Assembly: GCF_014189505.1 (NCBI RefSeq)
Contig: NZ_CP050301.1
Location: 3,479,501-3,543,500 of the forward strand
Direction of reading: 5' to 3'
Length of the DNA: 64,000 nt
From: Phyllobacterium sp. 628
Lineage (GTDB): Bacteria; Pseudomonadota; Alphaproteobacteria; Rhizobiales; Rhizobiaceae
The stretch's first letter is position 1. Each line of letters begins with the position of its first letter. The notes below the pieces were generated by a model. It did no database searches, had not been told where the DNA came from, and worked only from the letters and a program-made list of their open reading frames with translations. Below are positions 44,329-53,949 of this stretch, one piece after another. Position numbers and translations under genes: made by a program.

Positions 44329-44601
44329 GCGCTGAAATACATCTCCTGCAGCGTCCCGTCCAGTGCGGCCTATTTTACTGCATGAACCCAAAATGAACAA
44401 AGCCTTCACATGGGATACAGGCTGGCCCGTGCAATCTGGCTGTAATCGGATTCTGGCAGGATCGCATCTGAATGAAGGTGATCCGCGATAAATCTGGTGA
44501 GAAGGCCGTATTGGACAATTGGCTGCCACAAAGCTGGCACAACCTGCGGTCACAAACTTTTGAAGCGCTTCACCGCAATGAAACGCAGGACAGGGATGAC
44601 A

Positions 44602-47010
44602 ATGAAACGCACAGCTCTCTTTTTTGCTTCAACAGCAATTTTGTTCTCTTCGCCCTCGGCAATGGCCGAGCAATCCCCTCTTCCTCGCCCATTCATTTCC
44701 TCAAATTCGAACACCGCCCCGCAATTGCTTGCACAGGCGGATGTGGAAGCGACGGCTGTCGAAGACAATTCGGCCGGTGAGGAAGAATTGGCGCAAGCCG
44801 AAGCACCCGCAGGCAATCCCGCTGCTGAAGAACTGAAAAAAAAGCAGGAACAGGCCCAACAGCAAGCCGAGCATGAGGCTGCCGCGCGCGCTCAGGAGGC
44901 AAAACGTGCCGCTCAAGAAGAGGCACAAAAAGCCGCCGAACAGCAAAAGGCCGTAGAGCAGGAAGCCAAGCAGAAAGCTGCAGAAGAAGCGCAAGCTGCA
45001 AAGGCTGCAGCTCAGGAAGCGAAACAGGCAGCGCAGGCAGAAGCCCAGAAGGCGGCCGAACAGCAAAAAGCTATCGAAGCAGAGGCCAAGCAGAAGGCTG
45101 CTGAAGAAGCGCAGGCTGCCAAAGCTGCGGAAAAAGCAGCGGCCCAGGAAGCTGACAAAGCCAGAAAGGCAACCGAGGACGAAGCCAACAAGGCAGCCGC
45201 TGCGCAGAAGGCCACTGAAGAGGAAGCCCGCAAGAAGGCCGACAGTGCCCAGAAGGCCGCCGAACAGCAAACCGAAAAAGCGGCAGAAGACGCCAAGAAA
45301 GCCACTGAGAAGGCAACAAAGGACGCTCCCGCTGCGCCTGCAGCGGAACAACCTGCCGTACCGAAGCCTGCTCCTGTGACAGAGCCTGCCAAAGCTGAAA
45401 AACCGAAACCCGCAATAGAACCTGCGGCTGAGCAGCCGGTTACAGGCAAGCCTGCCGGTGAAAAGCCCGCTCCTGCAACGGAACCGGCAACTGGTGAAAA
45501 GCCAGCCAAGCCCATCGAGGGCCAAAAACCCGGCACTGAACCTGCGACTGGTCAACCTGCAGCAGGCAAACCTGCGGGCGAAAAGCCCGCACCTGCAACG
45601 GTACCGGCAACTGGTGAAAAGCCAGCCAAGCCCATCGAAGGCCAAAAACCTGGCGCTGAACCTGCAGCTGGTCAACCTGCAACAGGCAAACCTGCGGGCG
45701 AAAAGCCTGCCCCTGCAACGGAACCGGCAACCGGCGAAAAGCCAGTCAAACCCGTCGATGGCCAGAAGCCGGGAACAGAACCTGCAACTGGTCAACCAGC
45801 CGCGGAGAAACCTGCTGGTGAGAAACCGGCAGGCGAAAAGCCTGTCACGCCTGTCGAAGCCGGAAAGCCCGGGCCGAAGGAACCCTCGCCCTTGCCGGCC
45901 AATGCAGCACCGGTTCTTGACAGCGACAAGCCTGCGCCGCCCGTAAAGGGTGCTGGTGGAGTGGTCACCGGCAAGCCGGCAGCCGAACAGCCGGTTGCCC
46001 AGCAACCCGCCGTCCAGGTCCCCGCAACACCACCCGCACCGCCGCCAAAAAATGATGCGGAAGTGCAAAAGGCGCTTGTCCCGATCAAAATCGAGCCGAT
46101 CCGCACCGAGGAAGGCACGCGCATCAAACAGGCACCGCGTCAGGAACGCCCGGCCGATGTGCAGGTGATCAAGCAGATCGACAACCGAACCATCGTCGAA
46201 GTTAACAACAACATCTTTGTGGAAAGCTCCGATCGTCCGCGCATGTCGCGCGATGCACAGGACGTGTACTACGAAGACCTGCCGCGCAACCGCACCCGCG
46301 AAACCATCGTGCGCGACAACGGTGTGCAGATTGTCACGATCCGCAATCGGTATGGCGATGTGATTCAGCGGTCGCGCGTCATGCCTGACGGCCGCGAAGT
46401 TCTTCTCACCTACACGCCGGATTATGATCGCGAGGAGCGCTATCAGTGGCGCGATCCGGGTCTGGATTTGCCGCCATTGATTCTCGATATCCCGGTGAGC
46501 GACTATATTCTGGATGCCGATCAGGCACCTGAACGGGAAGTCTATGATTTCTTCGCCCGCCCGCCTGTCGAGCGCGTCGAACGGATTTATTCGATTGATG
46601 AAGTCAAGCGTTCAGCCCGTATCCGCGACAAGGTTCGCCGTATTGATCTGGACACGGTCACGTTCAAGTTCGGTTCTGCCGATATCTCGGAAGATCAGAT
46701 CCCGCGCCTCGATAGCGTTGCCAAGGCGATGGCGGAGATTTTGAAGAAGAACCCGGCTGAGACCTTCCTTATTGAAGGCCACACGGACGCTGTAGGGTCG
46801 GATCAGGCCAATCTTGTTCTCTCGGACAAGCGCGCTGAATCCGTTGCGCAAGCGTTGACCAATGTCTTTGGTATTCCGCCGGAGAATATGGCCACGCAGG
46901 GCTACGGCGAACGCTATCTCAAGATCAAGGTTGATGGTCCTGAGCAGCAGAACCGCCGCGTTGCCATTCGGCGCATCACGGCGCTGGTGCAACCGCTTGC
47001 CAGCAAGTAG
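44602..47010 (+). CDS. OmpA-family protein with coiled-coil and Pro/Ala-rich repeats
   Basis: An approximately 800-residue envelope protein. A signal peptide ([22 protein letters not shown]) is followed by a long Ala/Gln/Glu/Lys coiled-coil stretch with imperfect ~39-residue repeats ([11 protein letters not shown]...[15 protein letters not shown]). A Pro/Ala/Gly/Lys-rich region of 40-residue repeats comes next, then a DUF-like beta region, and a C-terminal OmpA domain ([58 protein letters not shown]) that binds peptidoglycan. The extended middle part would span the periplasm. ATG 44602 follows AGGG by seven bases and begins the signal sequence; ATG 44596 is two codons upstream. Confidence 0.9.
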   Translation: MKRTALFFASTAILFSSPSAMAEQSPLPRPFISSNSNTAPQLLAQADVEATAVEDNSAGEEELAQAEAPAGNPAAEELKKKQEQAQQQAEHEAAARAQEAKRAAQEEAQKAAEQQKAVEQEAKQKAAEEAQAAKAAAQEAKQAAQAEAQKAAEQQKAIEAEAKQKAAEEAQAAKAAEKAAAQEADKARKATEDEANKAAAAQKATEEEARKKADSAQKAAEQQTEKAAEDAKKATEKATKDAPAAPAAEQPAVPKPAPVTEPAKAEKPKPAIEPAAEQPVTGKPAGEKPAPATEPATGEKPAKPIEGQKPGTEPATGQPAAGKPAGEKPAPATVPATGEKPAKPIEGQKPGAEPAAGQPATGKPAGEKPAPATEPATGEKPVKPVDGQKPGTEPATGQPAAEKPAGEKPAGEKPVTPVEAGKPGPKEPSPLPANAAPVLDSDKPAPPVKGAGGVVTGKPAAEQPVAQQPAVQVPATPPAPPPKNDAEVQKALVPIKIEPIRTEEGTRIKQAPRQERPADVQVIKQIDNRTIVEVNNNIFVESSDRPRMSRDAQDVYYEDLPRNRTRETIVRDNGVQIVTIRNRYGDVIQRSRVMPDGREVLLTYTPDYDREERYQWRDPGLDLPPLILDIPVSDYILDADQAPEREVYDFFARPPVERVERIYSIDEVKRSARIRDKVRRIDLDTVTFKFGSADISEDQIPRLDSVAKAMAEILKKNPAETFLIEGHTDAVGSDQANLVLSDKRAESVAQALTNVFGIPPENMATQGYGERYLKIKVDGPEQQNRRVAIRRITALVQPLASK
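45445..45804 (+). repeat. 120-bp tandem repeat in the OmpA-family gene
   Basis: Three near-identical 120-bp units start at 45445, 45565 and 45685, with a partial fourth at 45805. Each encodes 40 residues beginning [12 protein letters not shown] and containing [11 protein letters not shown]. The coding frame is kept. Units differ at few positions, so the copy number can change by slippage or recombination. Confidence 0.9.
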
Positions 47011-47030
47011 CCAGAACTAACTGGAACCAC

Positions 47031-47059
47031 AAAAACCCGGATTTCGATCCGGGTTTTTT
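47031..47059 (+). terminator. Rho-independent terminator after OmpA-family gene
   Basis: AAAAACCCGGAT pairs with ATCCGGGTTTTTT around TTCG, ending in a run of six T, 21 bases after the stop codon. Confidence 0.9.
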
Positions 47060-47108
47060 GCGATTGAAATGTGTTTTTCCTTGAGTTCACCGCCCGCATC
47101 GCTATCTG

Positions 47109-47663
47109 ATGTCTGAAACCAATTGGGTCCTACTGTTTATGAAACGCATTGAAGTCTTCATCGAAAGCATCATTCTGGCCTCGCGCTGGCTGCTTGTGGT
47201 TTTCTACCTTGGCCTCGCCATTGCGCTTGCCATCTACGCTTTCTCGTTTGCCGGAAAGCTCTTCGATTTCGTCAGCAAAGTTACCAGCCTCGACGAAACT
47301 GAAACCATTCTCAAAATGCTTGGCCTCATTGATGCGGCGCTGGTCGCCAGCCTTGTGGTCATGGTCATTATTTCCGGCTACGAAAACTTCGTCAGCCGCT
47401 TTGATCAAGCCGATGATGTGCATTGGCTCGGCACGATTGATGCCGGTTCGCTCAAGATCAAGGTGGCCTCGACCATCGTCGCCATTTCCTCAATCCACCT
47501 GCTGCAGGTGTTCCTCAACCTGACAAAATATTCGACTGAACAATTGACGTGGTTCACGGTGATCCATCTGGCTTTCGTCTTCTCTGCCCTGTTCCTCGCC
47601 TATATCGACAAGATCATGGCCAAGGACAAAGGCGACAAGAAATCAGACGAGCCGTCGATCTGA
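47109..47663 (+). CDS. UPF0114 (YqhA-family) inner-membrane protein
   Basis: A 184-residue protein of the YqhA/UPF0114 family, with four membrane segments (IILASRWLLVVFYLGLAIALA; LGLIDAALVASLVVMVIISGYENF; KVASTIVAISSIHLLQVFLN; VIHLAFVFSALFLAYID). The block GYENFVSRFD is the family signature. Function is unknown. ATG 47109 is used; ATG 47139 (MKRIEVFIESI) is an equally plausible start. Confidence 0.88.
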   Translation: MSETNWVLLFMKRIEVFIESIILASRWLLVVFYLGLAIALAIYAFSFAGKLFDFVSKVTSLDETETILKMLGLIDAALVASLVVMVIISGYENFVSRFDQADDVHWLGTIDAGSLKIKVASTIVAISSIHLLQVFLNLTKYSTEQLTWFTVIHLAFVFSALFLAYIDKIMAKDKGDKKSDEPSI

Positions 47664-47697
47664 ATGAAATGAGATACAGATCCGGGGTCAGGACCTG

Positions 47698-48411
47698 TTA
47701 ATCTGACCCTGGGCGAGGAAATGTCCTTTGTCTTGGGGCGAGGCCATCAAGCAGAAGGTCGAGGCCTTTCCTGAAAGCGCCATCCCAATCGTTATCCAGC
47801 AGCAGACGAGAGCGTTCGATTGTCGGATATAGTTCGCTGAGACGGGTAAGGCGCTGCTGTGCAGCCGCTCTGTCGTCGTCCGAGAGAACGAAACTCGCCC
47901 GGGTAATGATCGCGCCCATCACATAGTTCCAGAGCGACCATATCGCGACGTTCAAATCCGCGTCAGCCACCCCGGCTTCGGATAAGGTCTTACTCAGTAG
48001 CTCCAGACGATTGAGGATGTTCGAGCCAAGCGCCCGGCGCGGCAGCAGCAATGCCGACCAGGGATGGCGCAGCATATTGGTGCGCCAGTCTTCGAGCATA
48101 TGAACAACGTTCCCGCGCCAGTCCTGAGATCCAACTATTTGCGGCGCACCGCGATATTCGAGCACCAAGTCGAGCGCCAGATCAAAGACGTCTTCTTTGT
48201 TTTTGACATGCCAATACAGGCTCATCGTGCCCGAGCCGAGACGATCCGCCAACCGGCGCATTGTCAGTCCGTCCAGCCCTTTTGTGTCCAGCAGTTCTAC
48301 CGCTGTCACCGCGATGCGTTCCAGAGAAAGAGGCGGTTCCTGCGCGGACTGGAGTGCCACACTCTTCTGTTGGGATCGTTTGCTTTGCGCGCCGCTGCGT
48401 TTGGCTGCCAT
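47698..48411 (-). CDS. TetR-family regulator with TetR_C-type ligand domain
   Basis: A 237-residue repressor: RIAVTAVELLDTKGLDGLTMRRLADRLGSGTMSLYWHVKNKEDVFDLALD is the HTH of the tetracycline-repressor group (GTMSLYWHV), followed by a TetR_C_1-like domain. The frame runs to 48531, but ATG 48411 follows AGGG by seven bases. It is divergent from an exported RidA-like gene, with two symmetric operators between them, so it most likely represses that gene and itself. Confidence 0.9.
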   Translation of the reverse strand: MAAKRSGAQSKRSQQKSVALQSAQEPPLSLERIAVTAVELLDTKGLDGLTMRRLADRLGSGTMSLYWHVKNKEDVFDLALDLVLEYRGAPQIVGSQDWRGNVVHMLEDWRTNMLRHPWSALLLPRRALGSNILNRLELLSKTLSEAGVADADLNVAIWSLWNYVMGAIITRASFVLSDDDRAAAQQRLTRLSELYPTIERSRLLLDNDWDGAFRKGLDLLLDGLAPRQRTFPRPGSD

Positions 48412-48480
48412 CCGTCTACCCTGCTGATTTGAATGCCAGTTTAAGCCGACAACATGACGAATGTCGATCCTCACCGATTG

Positions 48481-48524
48481 ACTCGTACGGTGTACGATGC
48501 GATTAAATCGTACACCGTACGAGT
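48481..48524. promoter_or_regulatory. Double TetR operator in an 18-bp perfect inverted repeat
   Basis: ACTCGTACGGTGTACGAT (48481-48498) recurs inverted as ATCGTACACCGTACGAGT (48507-48524) with 8 bases between. Each arm is itself a near-palindrome, TCGTAC-N3-GTACGA, so there are two 15-bp sites whose centres lie 26 bp apart. It lies in the divergent promoter of the TetR-family and RidA-like genes. Confidence 0.8.
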
Positions 48525-48607
48525 CGTTCATACGGCAATGATTTAAAGTTCAATCCTGATGATCGCGGGGACACGTTGCTTGCGATCCGGAGAGCCAAGA
48601 GAAAATC

Positions 48608-49096
48608 ATGTCACGCGCAAACAAACATCTGCTTATTGGAGGGTTAATCATCATGACCATGGGTGTTCCTGCTGCCACCACAGCCAATGAGAGTGATCGC
48701 AAGCTCACCATCGTCAATCCACAAACCCTCTATGATCCATCGCCGAATGGCTACAGCACGGCGGTGATCACGCCTCGCAATGCCCGGATAGCCTATATCT
48801 CCGGACAGGGCGGCCAGGACAGCACGGGGGCTTTGTCACCCGATTTCGCTGTCCAGGTTAAACAGGCTTATGCCAATTTGCGCAGCGCTCTCGATGCGCT
48901 TGGTGCCAAGCCCGATCAGGTCGCCAAGCTCACGGTCTTCGTGGTTGATCACGATATGTCGAAGCTTGAGGTACTGACGAGAAACGTCACGGAAATGTTC
49001 GGTGCGACGCTACCCGCACAGACTCTGATTCCCGTTCCCAAGCTTGCGATTGACCCCATGCTCTTCGAAGTGGAAGCCACCGTCATTCTGGATTAA
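48608..49096 (+). CDS. Exported RidA/YjgF-family protein
   Basis: A 162-residue member of the RidA (YjgF/YER057c/UK114) family carrying an N-terminal signal peptide (HLLIGGLIIMTMGVPAATTA|NE). The core matches the family: YSTAVITPRNARIAYISGQGG, DFAVQVKQAYANLRSALDALGA, VAKLTVFVVDHD and LIPVPKLAIDPMLFEVEATVIL. The ligand-binding Arg of RidA, usually within the R-x-x-x-x-V region, is not evident; LIPVPKLA occurs there. Enamine deamination in the periplasm is therefore uncertain. It is divergent from a TetR-type gene with a strong double operator. Confidence 0.87.
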   Translation: MSRANKHLLIGGLIIMTMGVPAATTANESDRKLTIVNPQTLYDPSPNGYSTAVITPRNARIAYISGQGGQDSTGALSPDFAVQVKQAYANLRSALDALGAKPDQVAKLTVFVVDHDMSKLEVLTRNVTEMFGATLPAQTLIPVPKLAIDPMLFEVEATVILD

Positions 49097-49214
49097 CGGG
49101 GCGGCACGTTTGCTCGAACCTCCGGAAAACTGGATGATGGCATGGGGCCTGTCGTGGCTTGTCGGCTGGCTCTGTCACCCGCCCACGCGCTGATATCAAC
49201 CATTGCAAAAAAGC

Positions 49215-49246
49215 AAAACGGGATGGGTTTTCACCCATCCCGTTTT
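49215..49246. terminator. Bidirectional terminator between RidA-like gene and rpoD
   Basis: AAAACGGGATGGGT pairs with ACCCATCCCGTTTT around a short TTTTC loop region, with T runs on both strands, between the convergent gene ends. Confidence 0.85.
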
Positions 49247-49277
49247 CAATTTCACCAGCGCTTTGACGCGCAATATC

Positions 49278-51305
49278 CTAACTGTCGAGGAAGCTGCGCA
49301 GCTTGCGCGAACGGCTCGGATGCTTGAGCTTGCGCAATGCCTTGGCTTCGATCTGACGGATACGTTCACGCGTAACCGAGAACTGCTGGCCGACTTCTTC
49401 CAGCGTATGGTCCGTGTTCATGCCGATGCCGAACCGCATGCGCAGAACACGTTCTTCACGTGGGGTCAGCGAAGCAAGAACACGGGTTGTCGTGTCACGC
49501 AGGTTAGCCTGAATGGCTGCATCGATAGGCAGCAGCGCATTCTTGTCTTCGATGAAATCGCCGAGATGCGAATCTTCTTCGTCACCAACCGGTGTTTCCA
49601 GCGAAATCGGTTCCTTGGCGATCTTCAGGACCTTGCGCACTTTTTCAAGTGGCATGGCCAGCTTTTCAGCCAGTTCTTCCGGCGTCGGCTCGCGGCCGAT
49701 TTCATGCAACATCTGGCGCGATGTCCGGACGATCTTGTTGATCGTTTCGATCATGTGCACCGGAATACGGATGGTGCGGGCCTGATCGGCGATCGAACGG
49801 GTGATCGCCTGACGAATCCACCACGTAGCATAGGTCGAGAACTTGTAACCACGGCGGTATTCAAACTTATCCACCGCCTTCATCAGGCCGATATTGCCTT
49901 CCTGAATAAGATCGAGGAACTGCAGACCACGGTTCGTGTATTTCTTTGCGATAGAAATAACGAGACGCAGGTTTGCCTCGACCATTTCCTTCTTGGCGAG
50001 CGCTGCTTCGCGTTCGCCCTTCTGCACCTGATTGACGATGCGGCGGAATTCCGAAATCGAGATCGCAGTTTCCTGCGCCATGTTCTGGATTTCCGTGCGC
50101 AGGTTCTTGATCGTATCTTTTTCGTTCTTGGTGAACTCTTTCCAGCCACGGGTCGTCAGGTTGGAAACGGCTTTCAGCCAGTTCGGGTCAAGTTCGTTGC
50201 CCTGATATTCCTTGAGGAAATCTTCACGGCGTACGCCATAGGATTCAGCCAGACGCAGCAAACGGCCTTCGTTCTGAACGAGGCGCTTGTTGATGTCGTA
50301 GAGCTGGGCGACCAGTGCTTCAATACGGTTCTGGTTCAGCGACAGTGACTTCACTGCCTTGATCAGCTGATCCTTCAGTTCCTTGTAGCGGCGCTCCTGG
50401 CTTGGCGACAGGGAGCCGGAAGCAGCAAGACGGTTTTCAACCTGCTGATCCTGAAGCTTACGCAGCTTCTTGTAGGTATCAGCGATAACATCCAGCGTTT
50501 CCATGACCTGCGGACGCAGTTCAGCTTCCATCGCAGCGAGCGACAGATTGGCTTCATCATCCTCATCGTCATCATCTTCAACCGGCGTATCGCCGCCGAC
50601 ATTGGTAATATCGTCGTCGTCGCGGCGGCTGCGTGAACGGTCATTGCCGGCAGCAGGCTTTTCTTCTTCGACGCGCTCGATAACCGGAGCCTGCTTGGCC
50701 TCGGGGCCCGCATAGGTGGTTTCAAGATCGATGATTTCGCGCAGAAGAATTTGCGACTCGTTCAGCGCTTCACGCCAGATGATGATGGCCTGGAAGGTCA
50801 GCGGGCTTTCGCACAGCCCGGAAATCATCGTCTCGCGACCAGCCTCGATACGCTTGGCGATGGCGATTTCGCCTTCGCGCGACAGAAGCTCGACCGTGCC
50901 CATTTCACGCAAATACATGCGGACAGGATCATCGGTACGATCAGTCGGTTCTTTTTTGGTCGTTGTCGGTGCAACAGCCGTGCCAGTGGAATCGGCGAGC
51001 TCGCGGGCATCGCTTTCCTCGTCGGCACTGTTGTCCGGCTCTTCAGCGTCCGCGTCCTGTTCGTCGTCCTCGACAACATTGATGCCCATGTCACTGAGCA
51101 TGGCCATCGTGTCTTCGATCTGTTCGGAAGTGACCTCTTCAGACGGCAGAACAGCATTGAGCTCGTCCATCGTCACATAGCCGCGCTTCTTGGCGAGCTT
51201 GATCATCTTCTTGACAGCGTCATCGGAAAGGTCGAGAAGCGGTCCGTCCGGCGCGCCTTCGCGCTCGACTTCTACTTCTTCGTTTTCCTTTGCTTTCGTT
51301 GCCAT
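49278..51305 (-). CDS. rpoD: Primary sigma factor RpoD (sigma70)
   Basis: The 675-residue housekeeping sigma factor. Region 1.1 lies at the N-terminus ([29 protein letters not shown]). Region 1.2 is [29 protein letters not shown], and a long acidic non-conserved region follows. Region 2 is [59 protein letters not shown]. Region 3 is [13 protein letters not shown]. Region 4 is [33 protein letters not shown]. Length and region order are as in other Rhizobiales. It lies downstream of dnaG on the same strand with 304 bases between, the usual macromolecular-synthesis arrangement. Confidence 0.98.
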   Translation of the reverse strand: MATKAKENEEVEVEREGAPDGPLLDLSDDAVKKMIKLAKKRGYVTMDELNAVLPSEEVTSEQIEDTMAMLSDMGINVVEDDEQDADAEEPDNSADEESDARELADSTGTAVAPTTTKKEPTDRTDDPVRMYLREMGTVELLSREGEIAIAKRIEAGRETMISGLCESPLTFQAIIIWREALNESQILLREIIDLETTYAGPEAKQAPVIERVEEEKPAAGNDRSRSRRDDDDITNVGGDTPVEDDDDEDDEANLSLAAMEAELRPQVMETLDVIADTYKKLRKLQDQQVENRLAASGSLSPSQERRYKELKDQLIKAVKSLSLNQNRIEALVAQLYDINKRLVQNEGRLLRLAESYGVRREDFLKEYQGNELDPNWLKAVSNLTTRGWKEFTKNEKDTIKNLRTEIQNMAQETAISISEFRRIVNQVQKGEREAALAKKEMVEANLRLVISIAKKYTNRGLQFLDLIQEGNIGLMKAVDKFEYRRGYKFSTYATWWIRQAITRSIADQARTIRIPVHMIETINKIVRTSRQMLHEIGREPTPEELAEKLAMPLEKVRKVLKIAKEPISLETPVGDEEDSHLGDFIEDKNALLPIDAAIQANLRDTTTRVLASLTPREERVLRMRFGIGMNTDHTLEEVGQQFSVTRERIRQIEAKALRKLKHPSRSRKLRSFLDS

Positions 51306-51609
51306 ATTCTATGTCTCCAAGCGACGTTTCGCTTTGTTCGTGCATGGGAACAACGAGTGCGGTGGCGCACCGGTTCCCCTACAGCGTCAAGGTAGTAAAT
51401 GTTCGACTAGCCGAAATCCCGTTAATGCCGGATTAACCTTGATATTTCGATGGCGAGCACATTGTATATTTGCCGTATTCGCGGGCTTTTCAGCCAAACC
51501 TGCAAACCTCAGCTCAATATTTTCAATTCCGCGCAATCTGATTCCGTCATTATTGACCCACGTCAACCCCGACTCAACTGATTCGGCACAAAAAAGCGAA
51601 TCAATTCCG
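51306..51609. other. dnaG-rpoD intergenic region with a CtrA-like box
   Basis: 304 bases with no gene; it must contain the rpoD promoter. TTAA-N7-TTAAC at 51422-51437 (TTAATGCCGGATTAAC) matches the CtrA full-site consensus of alphaproteobacteria. No clear terminator is seen after dnaG. Confidence 0.4.
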
Positions 51610-53559
51610 TCAAAAACCCTTTCCGGAGCGTCCGGAAGGTATTCCAAAGCCTTCAATCAACGCTTCCGTCGCTTGCGCATTACGGATATCGTTCTGAATA
51701 TCGAGAAGCCGATTAAGGTTTTCATCGGTAGTGTCCGTGGCCAAGGCGGTTTCAGCTACTTTCAGCTCCTTATGTAGTGTGCTTGCGCGCTGATGCAAGT
51801 GAACGGCTTGTCGTAACGCTTCAAGCGCGTCCTCTTCGGCAGCTTCTGCAGTGGCTGTCCACATTCGCGCCCGCCGGGCCAGAGCCTCCAGCGCCTCGAT
51901 CAGCGTGCCATGTCCGGCTTCAGCGATGGCCTTGCGCATCTGGGCGCCATCGGCAACGTGGTGCTCGGCCATGGCATTGAGCATGGCTGAATGAAAGCGC
52001 TTCAGATCCGGATGGCTGAATTCCAGCCGCACCACCGTTTCGAAATCCTCTTCAATTAGCCGCGGGTGATTGAACAATGTCATTAATATGGCGGTCTCAC
52101 GCAGCGGCGGCGCTGCCGATGTGGTTTTGACAAGAACCGAACGGGCCAGACTGTCGGAAACCGCAAGGCGGCCCGGCGCAGCTCCCCTGCCCCTTTGCCC
52201 GTAATTATTCTGGCCATTGCCGCGCTGATCGCCGTTGCGGTGGTTGTTGCTGCGCTGATTGGAGCCAAAGAACTGCTGGATGCGCTCGCGCACGTCCTGC
52301 GCATAATGACGGCGCACATTTTCATCGCCAATCAGTGCCGTCATCTGCTTCAGCCGCGCTTCAAGCTCGGCACGGCGTTCCGGTGTATCGAAAACACCGC
52401 CGCTGGTTTCGCGTGTCCACAGCATATCGGCCAGCGGGCGTGCATCATCCAGCACGGCCTGAAATGCCTGCGGGCCCGAGGCTTTGACGAGATCATCCGG
52501 ATCCTTGCCCTCCGGCAGCACAGCAAACCGCAGCGACCGGCCCGGCTTCAATGCAGGCAGTGCCAGATCAATCGCCCGGTATGCCGCCTTGATCCCGGCC
52601 TGATCGCCATCAAAACACAGGACCGGCTCCGGCGACATGCGCCAGAGCAGATCAAGCTGGTCTTCTGTCAATGCGGTACCAAGCGGCGCAACGGCGTGAC
52701 CAAAGCCCGCCTGCGCCAGCGCGATGACATCCATATAGCCTTCAACCGCGATAACAGCCTTGGCAGGCTGTCCGGCTTGCGGTTGCGCTGCCTTGCGGGC
52801 GCGCAGGGCATTGAACAGAACCTTGCCCTTGTGGAAAAGCTCGGTTTCATTGGAGTTGAGATATTTGGCAGGCGCATTGGGGGTCAGCGCCCGCCCGCCG
52901 AAAGCAATCACCCGGCCGCGCAAATCCTCGATAGGAAACATGATGCGGTCACGGAACCGGTCATAGGAGACCGGCTTGTCGTCACCGAACACCACGAGAC
53001 CGCAGGCTTCGATCTGGTCTCTGGTCGCGCCCTTGGATGCCAGATGTTCCTTCAGCGCGTTACGGCTCTCCGGCGAATAACCCAGCCGGTAGGAATGCTG
53101 CGTTGCTGCCGACAATCCGCGATCACGCAAATAGGCCCGGGCTTTCGCACCGCCTGCCGCCTGCAACTGTTCCTCAAAGAATTTCGTCGCCATATCCATG
53201 ACGTCATAAAGCGTGGCGCGCTTGGCCTCGCGCATTTCCATTTCCGCATCGCGCGCCGGCATCGGAATACCAGCCATATCGGCAACGCGCTGCACCGCTT
53301 CCGGAAAGCTCAGACCCTCAAGCTCAGTCAGGAATTTGAAATGATCGCCGGTCACACCGCAACCGAAACAATGATAACGGCCCTTGCGGTCCTCGCAGTG
53401 GAAACTCGGTGACTTTTCCCCATGGAATGGGCAGCACGCCCAGAAATCACCTTTCGGCGCATTGGTTTTTTTCCGGTCGAACGACACCCGCGTGCCGATC
53501 ACACTGGAAATCGGTACACGCTCCCTGATCTCATCGAGAAAGGATGGCGGAAATCGCAT
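51610..53559 (-). CDS. dnaG: DNA primase DnaG
   Basis: A 649-residue primase making RNA primers at the replication fork. Visible parts: N-terminal zinc finger (CCPFHGEKSPSFHCEDRKG, YHCFGCGVTGD); catalytic core with YDRFRDRIMFPIEDLRGRVIAFGGRAL; Toprim domain AVIAVEGYMDVIALAQAGF and PVLCFDGDQAGIKAA; and a divergent C-terminal DnaB-interaction region. Alphaproteobacterial DnaG normally starts MRFPPSFLDEIRERVPISSVIG, so ATG 53559 is chosen; ATG 53571 adds four residues. The upstream 390-base gap belongs to the phosphate transporter. Confidence 0.97.
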   Translation of the reverse strand: MRFPPSFLDEIRERVPISSVIGTRVSFDRKKTNAPKGDFWACCPFHGEKSPSFHCEDRKGRYHCFGCGVTGDHFKFLTELEGLSFPEAVQRVADMAGIPMPARDAEMEMREAKRATLYDVMDMATKFFEEQLQAAGGAKARAYLRDRGLSAATQHSYRLGYSPESRNALKEHLASKGATRDQIEACGLVVFGDDKPVSYDRFRDRIMFPIEDLRGRVIAFGGRALTPNAPAKYLNSNETELFHKGKVLFNALRARKAAQPQAGQPAKAVIAVEGYMDVIALAQAGFGHAVAPLGTALTEDQLDLLWRMSPEPVLCFDGDQAGIKAAYRAIDLALPALKPGRSLRFAVLPEGKDPDDLVKASGPQAFQAVLDDARPLADMLWTRETSGGVFDTPERRAELEARLKQMTALIGDENVRRHYAQDVRERIQQFFGSNQRSNNHRNGDQRGNGQNNYGQRGRGAAPGRLAVSDSLARSVLVKTTSAAPPLRETAILMTLFNHPRLIEEDFETVVRLEFSHPDLKRFHSAMLNAMAEHHVADGAQMRKAIAEAGHGTLIEALEALARRARMWTATAEAAEEDALEALRQAVHLHQRASTLHKELKVAETALATDTTDENLNRLLDIQNDIRNAQATEALIEGFGIPSGRSGKGF

Positions 53560-53791
53560 GCTATTCTTCATTCACTGCATTTGAAGGGTGGAAAACCACA
53601 TTATTTTGATGGCTCTGACATGGATTTTCAGAACCGGATTCATATTGCATCATATCGTGCTGACGGGAAAGACCTGCAAGGCAATCATCCCCTACTCATC
53701 CTATCTTTCTGTTTTAATTATCAGATCAACTTATTGATGTATCGGGCCGCCTTATAGAAAGCCGGCTCACAATTATCGATTCACCTGAAAA

Positions 53792-53809
53792 CTGTCATAA
53801 AACTGTTAC
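53792..53809 (+). promoter_or_regulatory. Pho box (PhoB binding site)
   Basis: CTGTCATAAAACTGTTAC consists of two 7-bp direct repeats, CTGTCAT and CTGTTAC, separated by AAAA, matching the PhoB consensus. A third weaker repeat (TTGTCAA) follows at the same 11-bp spacing. It lies 140 bases before the Na/Pi-cotransporter-like gene. The rest of 53560-53949 is AT-rich and shows no gene. Confidence 0.8.
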
Positions 53810-53949
53810 ACTTTGTCAAAAACGACAGAATTATTCTTAGCCGGGACATATTTTTTCCCCTTTTGGATTGATATGTTATCTTAATAAATAGCGACTAGAA
53901 TTCGTCTGGTTGTATACCGCATTTTTCCACCTCGTTAGGATTGGCTCAA

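Noticed and set aside
44701-46068. 455-codon reverse-strand frame rich in Cys, Arg and Phe
   Set aside because: It is the exact antisense of the Ala/Pro/Lys-rich repeats of the OmpA-family gene; its composition is the mirror of those codons and it has no ribosome site.
49203-50348. 381-codon forward frame across rpoD
   Set aside because: Antisense shadow of RpoD regions 2-4, created by high-GC codon usage.
52195-53412. 405-codon forward frame across dnaG
   Set aside because: Antisense shadow of the clearly recognisable DnaG primase; no family features.
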